This document shows, piece after piece, positions 12,101 to 24,832 of a stretch of DNA of 64,000 nucleotides (position 1 is its first letter; each line of letters starts with the position of its first letter). The notes below the pieces were generated by a model, which was not told the DNA's origin, did not search any database, and worked only from the letters and a program-made list of their open reading frames with translations. A program made the position numbers and the translations under genes. Location of the stretch: positions 11,098,001-11,162,000 of the forward strand of contig CM114272.1 of the NCBI GenBank assembly GCA_050084515.1. The letters are read 5' to 3'. Source of the DNA: Blasia pusilla. Lineage: Eukaryota; Marchantiophyta; Marchantiopsida; Blasiales.

Positions 12101-12200
12101 AATAAAATTGGTAATTATTCATGCATGTAACGTCCTTCATCAACTATTATTTGTCTGAAATGAATACCCCGAAACCTAACCCGTCTTGTCTCATTTTATT
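9170..12200 (+). repeat. Left arm of a large degenerate inverted repeat
   Basis: Several segments match the reverse complement of 13.97-16.9 kb in mirrored order: about 9170-9290 with 16800-16900, about 9380 with 16715, 11050-11190 with 14560-14700, and 12030-12150 with 14050-14130. Paired coordinates sum to roughly 25,800-26,200, so the axis is near 13.05 kb. There is substantial divergence between arms and neither codes for anything I recognise. It may be two opposed copies of one noncoding element or the long arms of a foldback transposon. Confidence 0.6.
9851..10567 (+). repeat. Degenerate tandem duplication, period about 368 bp
   Basis: The segment starting ccattg at 9851 recurs at 10219 and stays alignable for about 350 bp, sharing cccatctacccac, ggaacaagattaggca, gtttcctccttgagtttt and aagtgcttgcgttgcatc. 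Two short minus-strand open frames with similar starts (MFQ..WVDGN.GRG) result from this duplication. They show no other sign of being genes. Confidence 0.8.
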
Positions 12201-13970
12201 ACCAAATAAATACAAATAATTCTATATATGGAAACATTCTATAAGATAATCATTGGAAGGTGATGTCAATACCAATGTCACAAATCCCACCTACGTCGTA
12301 TGCATGCACCTAAATTGTCACTTATGCAAGGCCGGACTAGACACATAGAGGGTTCAACACCCAAAGACATCCCAATGGAGCCATCGCTCGTGTTAGTCCA
12401 TTTCCATTAACTACCCTAATAGATTTATTTTCGTCTGATTGGTTGTGGAAATATCTACTATGGATAGGCCCCATGTTTATATTGGGTGAACTATCCAAAG
12501 AGGACTTATTATTCTACCTTAGAGCAACTAGATGCTATGGAAAGTAGAGAGTCTATGTAGATCTCCCTCTCCTCCTTATCCTCGTTGACCCTAAACCCTA
12601 AACCCTCCTCACCCTCTTCGGAGGATCTATCATTCAAATGGTCATATCCTCGTACAAGCTAGTATGAGGAGGTACATGGATCTCATCGAATCAACGTCAA
12701 CACACGTATATGTCGTCGCTCCTCCTTCACCTTGGTTCCGCTAAGATGAGGCATGCCATGCACCATAGATACAATAAGGAGTCAGTTCCTCTACATAAAA
12801 TAATTCAATAGAAGAAACTACATAAATACTCGAGTTTCTAGAACTTACTATCGGTGCCAATATATCCTAATCCGCAAAGAGACAATTAACACCCCAATCA
12901 TAAATAATATTTGTGATGGGAATCAAATACTCCCTAGGTGGTGGTCTTTCCAAACCAATTATGCAATCCTTGCCCCCTTATTCCTCTCCACCCATGGAAA
13001 TATCAAAGAAAAGAATAAGAGAATGTGAGATTGAAAATGGTGAGGGCTTCGTTGTGTCGAAGAGGAGGAAGTTCAAAGGCTCTTTTTGCATACTAAGATG
13101 AAGGTACGAAATGCGACGCAAATGGAGAGGGGAAGGGGGGAAAGTGGTGGCATTTCAAGTTTTTTTGTTTATTGCAACTATTATGCAAGTCTTGGGACTC
13201 CCACATGATTCTTATTTCTTTCTAAGTCTAATGTAGGAAGTTATAGATAATGACACTCGCAAAATTTGAATGTTGCGATTTCATATACTTGTAAGCGACT
13301 CACATTTATTGGCTTGTGCAAATTGTGAGACTCGTTACTATTTACTGACTTTAGGGATAGACAATATTTGGGTTCGTGTCTTATGTGTGAGTCTAAGGAG
13401 GCAAAATGTGCTACACAATATATCAAAAAGGGTGTAGTTTGAACCCTAGGGGCAAGTACTTATGTCCCAATCATCTTCACCTCCTTACTTTTCCTATTTC
13501 TCCCACCCATCTTGGAATGAGGTTCAATAAATATATATGTACAGAGGTACATACACGTGCAATTAGGAGTCTGCATATATATGCACAATCATCCAAGAAT
13601 ATATTTGAAATGAATCCTCCCACGTATGAATAAATGCAAGTGCAACCTTTGAGGATAAGATGGCTACATATTTTTGTATTTTTTTGCCAGATTGTAAAGT
13701 TGGTTCTCGAATCCATACCATCAACATCATTTCCTTCCCTCCAAAGATTGAGATTGACCAACCAACATAAATTGAGCACTAAAGCATCTCATGTTAGCCT
13801 TAGAGTCACCAAATTTGGTAGCAAGGGCATGCGACCTCGAGGCTCAATGCATACATATGTATGCACCTTTCCCGTAAGATATGGCTCTTTGGAATTGACG
13901 AGTTATTTAGTGAAATTCTACTTGGAGTGCAATAACAAACTAGGTTGATGTCTTTATACCATCTTTGTTT
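12200..13970. other. Spacer at the centre of the inverted repeat
   Basis: The arms become hard to align here. A single short stretch of plant-telomere-like sequence (two CCCTAAA units) occurs near 12590-12606. Open frames at 12913-13101 and 13406-13948 are unrecognised and rich in rare combinations; I do not support them as genes. Confidence 0.4.
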
Positions 13971-16900
13971 GTGAGCATGCATATATACGGGTTAAGAAAT
14001 ACGAAGTGAAAGGTTCAACTTTAGATCATTGAATAAGTCTTGGGGTATTTGGGCTATACATGGTAGTCATTGACTAGGGATGTGACGTGTATGACCACTT
14101 CATCTTATTTCAGTATAAAAGTACCATGTACTTCATGGAGGAAGTTGTCGAATAGGCTCCATATTTATCGGAGTATTTATTGCCCCATCCACTTGCTGTC
14201 AGAAACTCTCGTTTTATATATATATTGAAGATGATATAGTAATCGAGAGTTGGATTGCCTTCTCGTGGTAGGAAATGCCCTTTTATCCTCCATAGAGAGA
14301 TGGTTGGAGGCTAAGAGAATTCTTGAGGATCAACCAAGCTTCCAAAGTAATGCCATTGCATGTGGAGATCATCTCGACAAGGAGGCATGAGTTCCATTAT
14401 TTCCCATTTATCCATATCGAGAGCACATTAAATTCTTGAGGTCTTGTCCATATTGCGGATCCACACAATAAAAAGATTATGAACAAGGAAATGTGTCTTT
14501 GAAGGCTTTCCTATTATTCCACAATTATTGTGCATGTATAGACTACCTTGATTGGTAGAGTTTATGGTATGGCATGAATAACGAAGGTCCACATATGGTG
14601 TCATGCACTTGATTTTGGACTCTCTAGCCCACTCGTATTGGGAAAGAAAATACCCAAATTAGTTGGGAGAGCCTTGCAAATTGTGGTTGGGTCTTGCAAA
14701 GGATAGGATATTCCCACACGACCTTACATGATGATATTATTCAATGTGAGCAATTATGTTGGTGAAGTATAACATTCCACCTTGGCTTGCTATCAGGAGG
14801 GTTTTACTGATTTTATGATTGATCATTCCCAAGTATGGGAGTTAGATGCCCTTGAGTTCCTACATGTATGAGATATCAAATTAATCTCAATATTAGACAT
14901 TTGGTTAAGAAACCATTGAACATTTTTTCTCATACAGAATACATGCATTATACATGTTGGAGGGCCCAAAAATGGCTCGTTACTTTGACATATATTTCAA
15001 GCCACTAGTGGAGGACTTATTGTCCTTGCGGGAGGGAGGGAGGGAGGGAGTTTGTGTTGTGGATAGGAGCATTGATTGCTTGGAAGAGAACAAGGGTCCT
15101 TAGACTTTAAGCCATGGTATTATGGACGATGCATGACGCACCGGGTAATGCAAGAAATTCCCTTCCCCCCCTCCCTCTTTTGGTGATGCATTGTGCAAGT
15201 TTGTTAAGTGGGGTTTCAAATATCATGAGCTAACATTGAGTTTTGATTGTACATGTATGAATACGTATAAGACTTGCAGGTTTCATGAAAGTTAGCATGT
15301 CCGGCTTGTGAGTCGAGGTTAGAGGCTATCTATTGCGGAGATCTTAGGACCATCATATACATGGATGTAGCCAAGTATTTGCCTCAAGGACATGCCATGA
15401 GGTTAAACCTTGTAGGATATCTAACAAAAAATAACTTCCATATGTTATGACATGTGTGGAATGGTTAGTCCAAAAAGATAATGTGCCAAGGAAGGAGATA
15501 GACCAAATAAGCTCTACGATAAAATTAAAATCATTCCCCAAAAAAATACCTTATTGAAGTGTACGCACATGGTATTATTTCATACTAAAAAAAATTGTAG
15601 GCATTTTATTATAAATTTTACATGAAAATTTGCGTTGCCTTAGATGCCTACAAGATGTGGTACAAACTTGCATGTAGCCTTTTCAAATGATGACCTAATT
15701 GGTTTGTTGTTTTGAAAGGCTTGTAAGTAGTTGGGGTAGGGGGTTGAAGTTCAATGACCTCCATTCATCGATGCACGACTTGCTACCCACATTGATGCAT
15801 AGGGTTGGCATTGCCACATCTCAAGAAGGCCAATTATGAGCTCTTGACTTATTTAAGGTACTACTTTAATCTATTAGGGGACCCAACAAATTATGACCCA
15901 AAACATTCATGTAATCATATCAAAATTACATGCTTATGTGACCTTGTTCTAATGTCTATGGGTAGAGAGGTGTGAAGCAAGGATATACATCTAGAGGATC
16001 GTGGGTAAATGGAGGTGGAGGCAATTATGGTCATCATATGGTTGGAGAGGGTCTTTTAATGCATGTGTTTGACATAGCCAAACATGTGCATTGTAGATGG
16101 TTGTATTTTGCAAAGTGTTACATGCATCAATTGAAGGCCTTGACTTGGAATGGAGGGAAGTATGAAGGGGGTTGTATATAAGGCTAGGACACGTTCTACA
16201 CATCCTATTTTCTTGTATTTCATTCACATCGTCGCACTAGGATCTAGCACAAACCTCTGGATGATGATGACAATTAGGCGAGAGCATAAAAGAGTACGTT
16301 TGACAAACATACACAAATTTTTTCTTGAAAAACTTATGCTTGACACAATATTGAAATCAGTATAATTAGGAGAGGTACGCTTGCCCCAATCTAATAACAT
16401 AAGCGATATTTCCCTGATTCAAAACCTATATAATTAACATTCTTCAATGACATTGTGTTGGATAGGAAATAGTGGTAGATTACCCTACATTGGACTCTGA
16501 TGTTGTGGAGAGAGTAAATGTACCCCTTGGATGAGCCAATGCTTCTCAATACCTTATCATTCACACAATTACGAATGTATGGTCAACATTTTCAAATGAT
16601 AGCTTTAGATTAATGACGCATTTAAACTTACGACATTTGAGTATGTTGCACTTTGAACAAGAGTTATGAGCATCCAACTATGATGCAAACATTATCGAAG
16701 GGAACCTCCCATATTCTAGAGTGTTGGAGGAGGTGTAAAATTTAGACTTCCGTACCTCATAAATTATTGTATTGCAATATTGATGGCATTGGATACTCCT
16801 TCACACCCCTATGCCTTCCATCATCATTGATGATTATGGTGTATTTTTAATGAATATAGGATTCCAATAATAGGACAATAGAGAGAGTGACAAAAACTTT
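13970..16900 (-). repeat. Right arm of the large degenerate inverted repeat
   Basis: This is the mirrored partner of 9.17-12.2 kb. For example, atgtacttcatggaggaagt near 14,130 corresponds to the reverse complement of the stretch near 12,060, and the ccttccatcatcattgatgat region near 16,820 corresponds to the one near 9,260. A GGGA microsatellite (15030-15050) is a later local expansion present only in this arm. Confidence 0.6.
15030..15050 (+). repeat. GGGA microsatellite
   Basis: Five consecutive GGGA units inside AT-rich DNA. Confidence 0.85.
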
Positions 16901-19900
16901 GTCCTTCCCTCACAAGTATAGCAGTATTCTATGTCGATTATCTATCCCTTCATTGGTCGAAGTATGTAATGACAAACATCATTAGGAGTACATGGGCTTT
17001 GCAAAATGTGGATAGAGTACATAGCAATATAGAGTGATATATGTGTGAACTAAGTCCCTAACATATATATATCTCATTAATGACTTCTCATAATTTATTC
17101 CGTTTGTATTTTTCCCCTCATATGGAGTGTATCATTAACTCCTTCGAGAGTGTTGCACGCACCTCTAAACTACACTCAAAGGGTTGAGGCTTTTATGTAT
17201 TAGGGACGTATTATTTCTTTTTTTAAATTTTCATGTGCTTTTGGGTCCAAAGTCTTCCCACAATGTGCTCACTATCAAGTGCAACCTAATATTTGTAGCT
17301 TGAGATGTCATTCAATTTTTTTGATGTACCATGGTCATAATGTAGACTTCATTTGGTGCACGCACATGCAAGTACATGCCTCTTTCCAGAAGACAAAATA
17401 ATAAAAATTGAACCTCTTATACCTCAATATACTCCCAAGCTGTCACACCAATATCAAACATAATCTTTTTTTGCTATTAACTCTTCAAGGTAATCTCAAT
17501 CTCCCTTGTTACAAAGCAGGGGGATGGGGTTGTGGTTTTATTCTTGAAAATTTTCAAGAATAAAACCACAATCCCATCCATATTAGATTGCCTTTTACAA
17601 TCAATGGAGTGGCAAACTTCCCATTTGGAACTTCAAGCACTCCAATTATAAGTCCCTTGCGAGTCCAATGCGAGACCCCGTACGCAAAGTGCAAGTTCTA
17701 GTAGGCGCAATCTAAAGTCAATTTGCAAGTTGGAAAAATAGCCATGTTTTCCAATCCATTGCACACTCATGCAATGTAAGTCCTTGCAATCATAATTTGA
17801 AAATGGCTATATGAATCTACAAAAAAAGATAGACTACAAAATTATGCTCAATCCATATATAATGAAGTTGCACAAATTGGAGCCACAAATTGAAATTTGC
17901 TATAGAGTCGTAAAGTTGTTGCTCTTGGTAGAAATTTACTCAAAATGGAACCGCATTGAAACCTCTATCCCTAGTAGTGCATTATGAATCTCCTACCCCA
18001 TACCTTAAAGACTCACTAATGGTGATGGTAAAAGGAAAAAACCCCTAAGATTGCAACACACTCCAATTAGTATTCCACAAGATGACATGTTAGCACCATA
18101 GAGTTTTGTCTGTTGTACACGGTGTATATAGAATGTCGCATTCCCTTGCTATATGATCTAGTGATTAGAGAGCTGACATGAGATACTTAAGTGTTGAACA
18201 CTAGTTGTTCAATCTTGATATTCCAGACAACCAATAATGGATGATGGATGAGCATTATACACAAATCCAAGATAGCGGATTATCTTACAACGTCAAACAT
18301 GATACGAATCTTGCCATGATAAAAATATGCTCGGAGATGAGCTACCATGTTTTGGAGTTGCACTTTATATGTTCAAAGTGTTTGCTTCACAATGTCCATG
18401 GTTCCATGTTAAGCGCCTATGCTTACTCTATATCCATTTTATTATAAAATAAACTTAGAGGGATGGAAGTTTGTAGGGATGCATATTCCTTGTAGTCAAC
18501 ATACCCTCCAAAAGGTGGAAATAGTGCAATAAGTTTTACATAGACCCAAAGACAGTAATGTGAGTACAATTCATCGAGATGAGTTAAGGGATGCTTCAAA
18601 ATATTTATTTATTGTGCAAAACATATATATGTATCCTTCATAAATAAGTCATATTTGAACATGGTTCCTACCTTCTTTAACTAAGAGATCATACTAGAGT
18701 AGAAGAGGGAGAAAGAGAGAGCAAGGGAGTAGAAGAAGAGAAGTAGGAGCAACAACAAAAGTACTACCAATAACACAAAACAAAGCAAAAGTACGAGACC
18801 AAGAAAGAGACACACTTGAAGGTCTCGTAGAAAAATAAACTCCTCCTCTAGAAAATATCATAAGGATAATAGAAACATACTTAGAAAGATAACGTAGAGC
18901 ATGAAGAATATGAGATAAATTGAGGTGCACATAAAGATGGTTTTCATCAAAATCCACCCAAAGAACAAGGTATTCAATATTTAAGCGGGTCTCTTTGATG
19001 GAGACGAGGATAAAGAGGCAAGTGAATACAATGTTTAGAAACTATGTCCCTTAGGAGGGTATGAAGAGATGAAGAAGATGGATATACTACTGGAGATACC
19101 CATGATTGGTTTGGAAGTCCCTTTTTTTTGCACGTACTACGTTTTGTAAGTAGACTATGAGTGAATGTAATAAGAGTGGCTTGTGTATACGTTGCAAGAA
19201 GTTCTTGATTGCGTGGATCTTTGCAAGCCGGATTTGTTTTTCAAGTTATTTAGTTGTAAGTGTTCCCTATATGCAAGTCCTTATAGCCGCATTGCACTTA
19301 AAGTATGTTGTATGTGTGCATTCCGAGCCAAACAAGATTATGACTTGAAAAAATGAATTTTTTGGTTATTTCAAAACTCGGACTTTGGCAAGGATCTGCC
19401 TTTATTCTCTCTAAGTGGATTTTTGTTCATCATTTTATACTTGTGGCAAGACGGAAAGGGGATATATCAAGGTCCTATATGGACAAAGTCCTTCACCACG
19501 GACATGGATATGCCGGCAGACTTACATCCCTCCTATAGAATGGCTTGTCCATATAGGCCCCAACTCCCCCTTTTTCTTCATCCCTCACACTCGCATTCGT
19601 GATTTGCACTCTCTTGTTTCTTCCTCATTCCACCTCCACTCCATCCCCTTATAGCCCCACCCGTCCTTCTCTTGCCTTCCACCGTAAACTATAAGCTTGG
19701 GCCCCACCTTTTGCAACCCATATCTATAGACATGTTCAAGCTTGTCCATCCATGTATGCTTGTGTGCAACCATGGGATACATAAAGGGGTGGGGGAGGGG
19801 AGCCAACAGAGAGAAGGTATGTTCCTAACCTTGATCATGTTATGATAGCAAATCACTTCAAATTTAGTGATACATCTGAATTAAAATTTCAAGACTATTT

Positions 19901-20680
19901 ATATTTCTCCCACCAAAATTTTTGTGTGTATATGAGGCGACATCATCTGTTGCGCTCGTATAAGGAGAAAGCCACAAGGCTGCTTGGAGGCACACCACAC
20001 GTCTATGTGGATGTCACATTTCAAGTATAAGAGGTTACAAGGGATGGGCAAAGACACAACAAGAGGATTGACCATCAATTCAATTCATGTAGCCAATGCA
20101 TGTTACAAAGTTTTAAGGACAAGGATGTTAAGGCCCATATAGACCTCACGATCAATCTATAGATCTATGTGGCCATTATTTGAAACTCCTAAAGATAGGG
20201 CAAAGTTCATGTTACTTACAAATGTTTCCAAGGAGGCAAGGTAGGCACCTTGGCCATCATCATCAATCTTTCTCCTCTGTTCTCGTTTGTAACTCCCACC
20301 AATCCTAGCAAAAGCCTCCTCCTTATGGAAGTGTTGTCGAAGGCCTCAAAATCTTTCACCATGGGCTTGAATTTTTTTGTGTCCATAATTAAGCCTTTTG
20401 GTACTCTCCATTTTACTTCATCTTCTACGCATCTTCAAGTATTGCCTCTTATCCTTCAAGATGGAAACCCTCTTCTCCTCAAGGAAGGCATATGATATCT
20501 CTAAGTTGTTGGCCCATTTCTCCCTCCCCATTATTTCCACACACTAATAAAAATGAATCCATTTTGCAAGTCTTGAGAGTTACGATGTACTCACAATACA
20601 CTCGTAAATTTCACACATGGCATTTGTGAAATGATGTTTTCCATTCATCAGTTGTGAGTCAAAACGGCCCTTTTCTTATA
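16900..20680. other. AT-rich region without recognised genes
   Basis: No open frame here resembles a known protein. The longest minus-strand frame (18694-18957) comes from a purine-rich tract, and the CT-rich frame at 19415-19654 is low in complexity. The only structured element I see is the palindrome at 17522-17579. Confidence 0.4.
17522..17579. repeat. Near-perfect palindrome, 29-bp arms
   Basis: A 20-bp arm (17531-17550) is followed directly by its exact reverse complement (17551-17570). The match continues outward to 17522 and 17579 with one mismatch. There is essentially no loop. Confidence 0.9.
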
Positions 20681-20687
20681 CTTGTGG

Positions 20688-20877
20688 AAGACTTGATACA
20701 TTAAAAATGCATCAAGTCTTAAATTCGTTGGTGCATTGGGAGTGCATGACTAACAAATTTTTTTGTATTTTTTGAGTAATTTTTTATTCCTACTACTCAT
20801 AAAGTTAAAAAATTACTCAATTCCCTTTGGATTACGTACATTCAATCAATTGCATGTACATAATCCCAAGGAATTGA
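20688..20877. repeat. Cluster of adjacent inverted repeats
   Basis: Three hairpins lie side by side: 20688-20720 (14-bp arms, one mismatch), 20772-20820 (15-bp perfect arms) and 20816-20877 (about 25-bp arms with few mismatches). A further short self-complementary stretch lies near 20963-20981. The regular spacing is unusual for random AT-rich DNA. Confidence 0.75.
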
Positions 20878-20995
20878 GAAGTACTCACAACTAAATTTTG
20901 TTAAAATTGTCTTTCAATGTGAGAAGTTCGTGTTTTTTATATCTTAACATTATTAAAAAAAAATTTGTTGAAAATTCAACAAAAAAGAGGAGGGC

Positions 20996-21097
20996 GGGGG
21001 GGGGGGGGTGTTTAGGATAACTGGGAGGGAATAGAGAGAAAGGAGGTTGATTATATTTTGGGTCTATTCCTTCTCTCTATTCCCTCTCAATTATCCT
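20996..21097. repeat. Poly-G run followed by a 30-bp-arm inverted repeat
   Basis: A run of 13 G precedes arms at 21014-21043 and 21067-21097 built on aggataa, gagggaatagagagaa and their complements, separated by about 24 bp. This could be a small foldback element inserted next to a G run. Confidence 0.7.
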
Positions 21098-21599
21098 TGA
21101 GTAAGACTCACAATGGTAGTTTTTATGGATACTTGAGGGGTAAAATATGTAGATATAGGGATTGAGTGGAAGGGTGAGTAGTTTGGTCTTGACACGAGGA
21201 GGGATGTGTTATAGATGAGAGGAGCTTGTACATAGTTTGATCCATTCCAAAGCATTCACAGTCTTGTACATATTTTTTTTGAGAATACAATAGTGAAGTA
21301 TTTATTTCATGTGAGTTTAATTTTAATAATTTGAGCGATCCTTACCACCAAATAAACTAGGTAAATTGAATCCACCATCTATCATACTCGCTAATGTTAA
21401 CATTCTCTTAAAGAGCTAAACTCAATTAATCACCCTTTGCAATACACCCATCAATAACATATTGGCAAGTATGGAGTGGTAGATTATTGTGCACTCAAAA
21501 GGATAAGATAGAAATACCAATCCTTTCCAAAGTAAATTTGTCACGGTTTTGTTAATTCAAAGTAGTTCTAACATATGCACTAATATGTAAAGTTACAAA

Positions 21600-22110
21600 C
21601 TCTTGAAAAGGAATAAATTGGTGACTTTAACACTCCTATGACGAGATAAAATTACTATGAACCACAAGACGTAAACTAAGTTGACAACCTTATTATCACA
21701 ATAAACTTACCGCCCTTGGAAGGAGGTAAGAGGATTTACCACACATGTGAAGATGTAAATTAAACACTCCCATGAAGAGGAAGAAAAAATTGACTATCCC
21801 TGTAAGGAGGAAAACTTACCATTGTCCAAGGGAATCAAGGGAGGAACTTTACCACCGATAGTAATATTACAACCCTTCAAAAGTGGTTAATATTTTTATC
21901 ATCCTTATGAAAAGGTATAGTCATCACCCTTGAAAAGGAGATTTTTTTCCTAACAACTTAAGGAGAGTGGTAGTTTACCACCTTTTACTTAGGGTTGATA
22001 GATCTCGATTTACCATGCCTCTCGTAAAGAGGATAATTATACCACATTATGGGGGTGGTAAAAATTACAAAGTGTGAAAATAATAATGAATAACAATAAA
22101 TTTACGAAAT
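21600..22110. repeat. Array of short degenerate CCTT..AAGG hairpin motifs
   Basis: Motifs of the type taccNcccttggaaggaggta recur roughly every 45-70 bp in variable form (for example near 21710, 21790, 21830, 21900 and 21925). Each one is weakly self-complementary. It reads like an old satellite of small hairpins; the unit is too diverged to define exactly by eye. Confidence 0.4.
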
Positions 22111-23130
22111 TTTGTGGTGGTAATTTATCATGGTGTATGGGTGGAGTCACACCATCAATAGTACCCCTTTGACCACATTTTTTCAGAGGGTAAATCTAAT
22201 CCCCATCCCCCTCCATTTTTAATAGTGCTTGAAAATATCGATCCTCTTCATCAAATATGTAATGCAATATGAATTAGCAAAGAGGGGCTCACCACGTTAG
22301 AACAACGACTCAAAGTAGGGTTAAGTGGTTTTACAAGATGTCATGAAGGGGTTGTTTCCAACAACTAGCTATTACAAAAAAAAAAATTGCCAATGGAGGT
22401 ATTCAATCTTTGCCCAATAATATCCATCATGAGTTTTTGCTTTTATATCACTCCAAGAAGGTGCATGTACAAACACAAGTTATAATATTTACTTAACATT
22501 TTTATTATTTTCACATATTTGTAGTGGAGAGGATCAAGGAGGGAGAGGAGTTATTTTTCACCCTTTCAATCTAAAGGAGTGAGGTTGTGGGGTATCTTTT
22601 TATCCAATATGAAAGAGGGAAAAATGAAAAAGGGGCAAGGGGGGTGGTTTATCCTCATTGTAAAATGAAAGGAAGGGAATTTTTTGTTCTTTCAAAAAAA
22701 TATTCAGAAGTGGGGATGAGAAATTTAAGGGGTGTTTTCTTGGGTGAAATGATGTACTTCCATACTAGCATGATGAATTGCCATCAAAAGAAAATATATT
22801 GAAATATGTTGAATATTTTACAACTCATCGTAGAAAATGGCCACGACTATATTTACATTTTTGCATGACGCATGTTATGGTGGTCCATTAGATTCCAGTG
22901 CTAAAGATCATCATAAATATCCATTTTAGTTCTAAGGAGGAGTGGTTTTTTTGTTCATACGAGAATCTTAATATCATGAATAAACTATAAAGAGAACCTG
23001 AATTGTTATGAAATCATGAAAGGTTCGAACCCTAGGAGAAATACTTGTTTTGCTTAGCACAAGAACCTAGATTATCTTAACAATCTAGATTTGGGTGCAA
23101 TTCAATGTAGTGGTGTATATATTCTTCTTT
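22110..23130. other. AT-rich region, nothing recognised
   Basis: The 71-codon frame at 22587-22802 is a purine-rich low-complexity reading frame. I see no RNA gene, repeat or protein motif here. Confidence 0.4.
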
Positions 23131-23700
23131 TGCTTTAGGTAGTGATGAAACCAATCAATATTTGTCTATATATAAATAAAGGACGAACCTTTATAGAAAA
23201 TAAGCAAAAATAGTGGGATAATTAGGAAAAATAGCAAAACAATTCCGCTTACTCATTGTCGATGGGAAGGGAAAATGAATTTTAATGGAGAAGGAGTAGA
23301 TAATGTTTAAATTTTATTGAAGGGTGAAATTATTTAGGGGACTCGAATATCATTTAAATTTTAATGAGAAGTGAAATTAGTTAGAAGAGTGGAATGTTAT
23401 CACTCTTCTAAGATTTCAGAAAATGAAATATATTTAATTTTGAAAGAAAATGTTTATTTATTAAGAACTGATATTTTGGAACTAGAAAATGAATTGGAGT
23501 TGAAAAAATAAAGTATTCTATTAATTAAAAATAACTTATAATTTAATTAGCGGATGTTATTTTGGTGGGAAGAGTGAAAAGGGAGGACAAGGTATTATTC
23601 AAAATGTTTTGGAAGAATGAGATTATTTGGACGATTTGGATATTATTTAAAAGTGAAATGTTATTACTTTTTCAAATTAAAAAAAGAAAAATTTTATTTG
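23130..23700 (+). repeat. Dispersed AT-rich repeat, copy 1
   Basis: The part at 23270-23440 aligns with the reverse complement of 36830-36990, sharing ggagtaga, gtttaaattttat, atatcatttaaatttgaat-like and actcttctaagattt blocks. The part at 23160-23260 aligns with the reverse complement of about 37170-37280. A partial internal repetition of the same unit lies at 23580-23690. Confidence 0.6.
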
Positions 23701-24670
23701 AATTTTAGAAATGAAATCCTATATTAAAAAATCATTTTTGTGCCACATGCATGCTTAAAGAAAAGTGATGAACCAGTTGCGTCGTCGTGAAACGAATAAA
23801 TAATGAATGTAAGGTTATGTCGATGTTGAGCATAACTAGAGGAGAAGGGCATGAAAAGCAAGCGGAAAAGGTCGGGTGTTGGAGTGGAATGATAATCGAC
23901 GATAAATCCAAGCTCCGTCACTAGGTCACTCGGTCTCTCGAGGAAGGGTATTTCGTGGAATCTTGCATGCACCTAATCCGAAGGAAAAGATAAAAATGAT
24001 CTCAACGAAACGTAAAGGAAATGACTTTTCGACACCTTCGACATCACAGAAAGCATCGTAGTCCACGAGACGAGAATCAGAGCGTACTAATTATACCGAA
24101 CGAGATTAGGTCAAGGGTCGATCTTCCGTTGCCCGTAGGAGAATCTGTAGCGAAAAGATAAGGGAAATGACCTTTAGGGTTGGCTTAAGTCCAGGTCTGG
24201 CTCGGGCCGTGCGATCGATAATCCTACCGTCCCATTCTGGGTTAGAGCCTTCAAGATTAGGTCGCCGGTGGCAATCAGGGGTCGAATGTCACTATATCTA
24301 ACGGACGTCTCTCACCGGGGTGCGGTTAGAGAAGACGAAAGAGGATTCTTGGGCGGTGGGTTGTGTTCGATTCGGTAACTGTAGTGTAGGGGTTGAGGCG
24401 TCTACCATGTTTATTTTGGGGAAGAGTCATTATTAATTGTTTATTATTGATTAATATTGTTGAAAGGGAGACGAGCGGTTATACGGATCGCGGAAGATGA
24501 AATAGGGATGGATGGTAAAAGGAGAACGGCCCAAGTCGAATTAGAGGAGAATGAAGTAAGGGTGCCAGCTACCAACATTCATGGCACAATTTCACTGGTA
24601 TTGTAAAACCATGTGCCCACCTCGGTTGTATCCCGCCTCGGTTGGATTCCCAGTCCCCAAGCGAGGTAAT
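23700..24670. other. Intergenic region, no recognised gene
   Basis: Composition shifts from AT-rich to about balanced near 24 kb. The minus-strand frame at 23724-23972 has no family resemblance that I can see. Confidence 0.35.
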
Positions 24671-24671
24671 C

Positions 24672-24693
24672 GTTTGTTTGTTTGTTTGTTTGT
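24672..24693 (+). repeat. GTTT microsatellite
   Basis: Five consecutive GTTT units. Confidence 0.85.
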
Positions 24694-24832
24694 GAGTGCT
24701 GCCACTAGAAAGGCGACTCTCAGAGTCTTAGAGCCTTTACCCTGAGTTCAATGCACATGTACTCTAAATAACGGACGGACTCCCACCATGTCAACGACCG
24801 GTCGGCGTGGTGGGGTTCGCTCATTCTTCGCG

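Noticed and set aside
12588-12606. Telomere-like CCCTAAA units
   Set aside because: Only about two units; too few to call an interstitial telomere or a former chromosome end.
18694-18957. 87-codon minus-strand frame with a hydrophobic end
   Set aside because: It is produced by a GA/CT-rich tract inside AT-rich repeats.
20996-21008. G13 run as a G-quadruplex or assembly join
   Set aside because: A single homopolymer is weak evidence for either; noted only as part of the hairpin cluster.
21600-22110. CRISPR-like array
   Set aside because: Units vary in length and sequence and the host is a plant-like eukaryote; no constant repeats with unique spacers.
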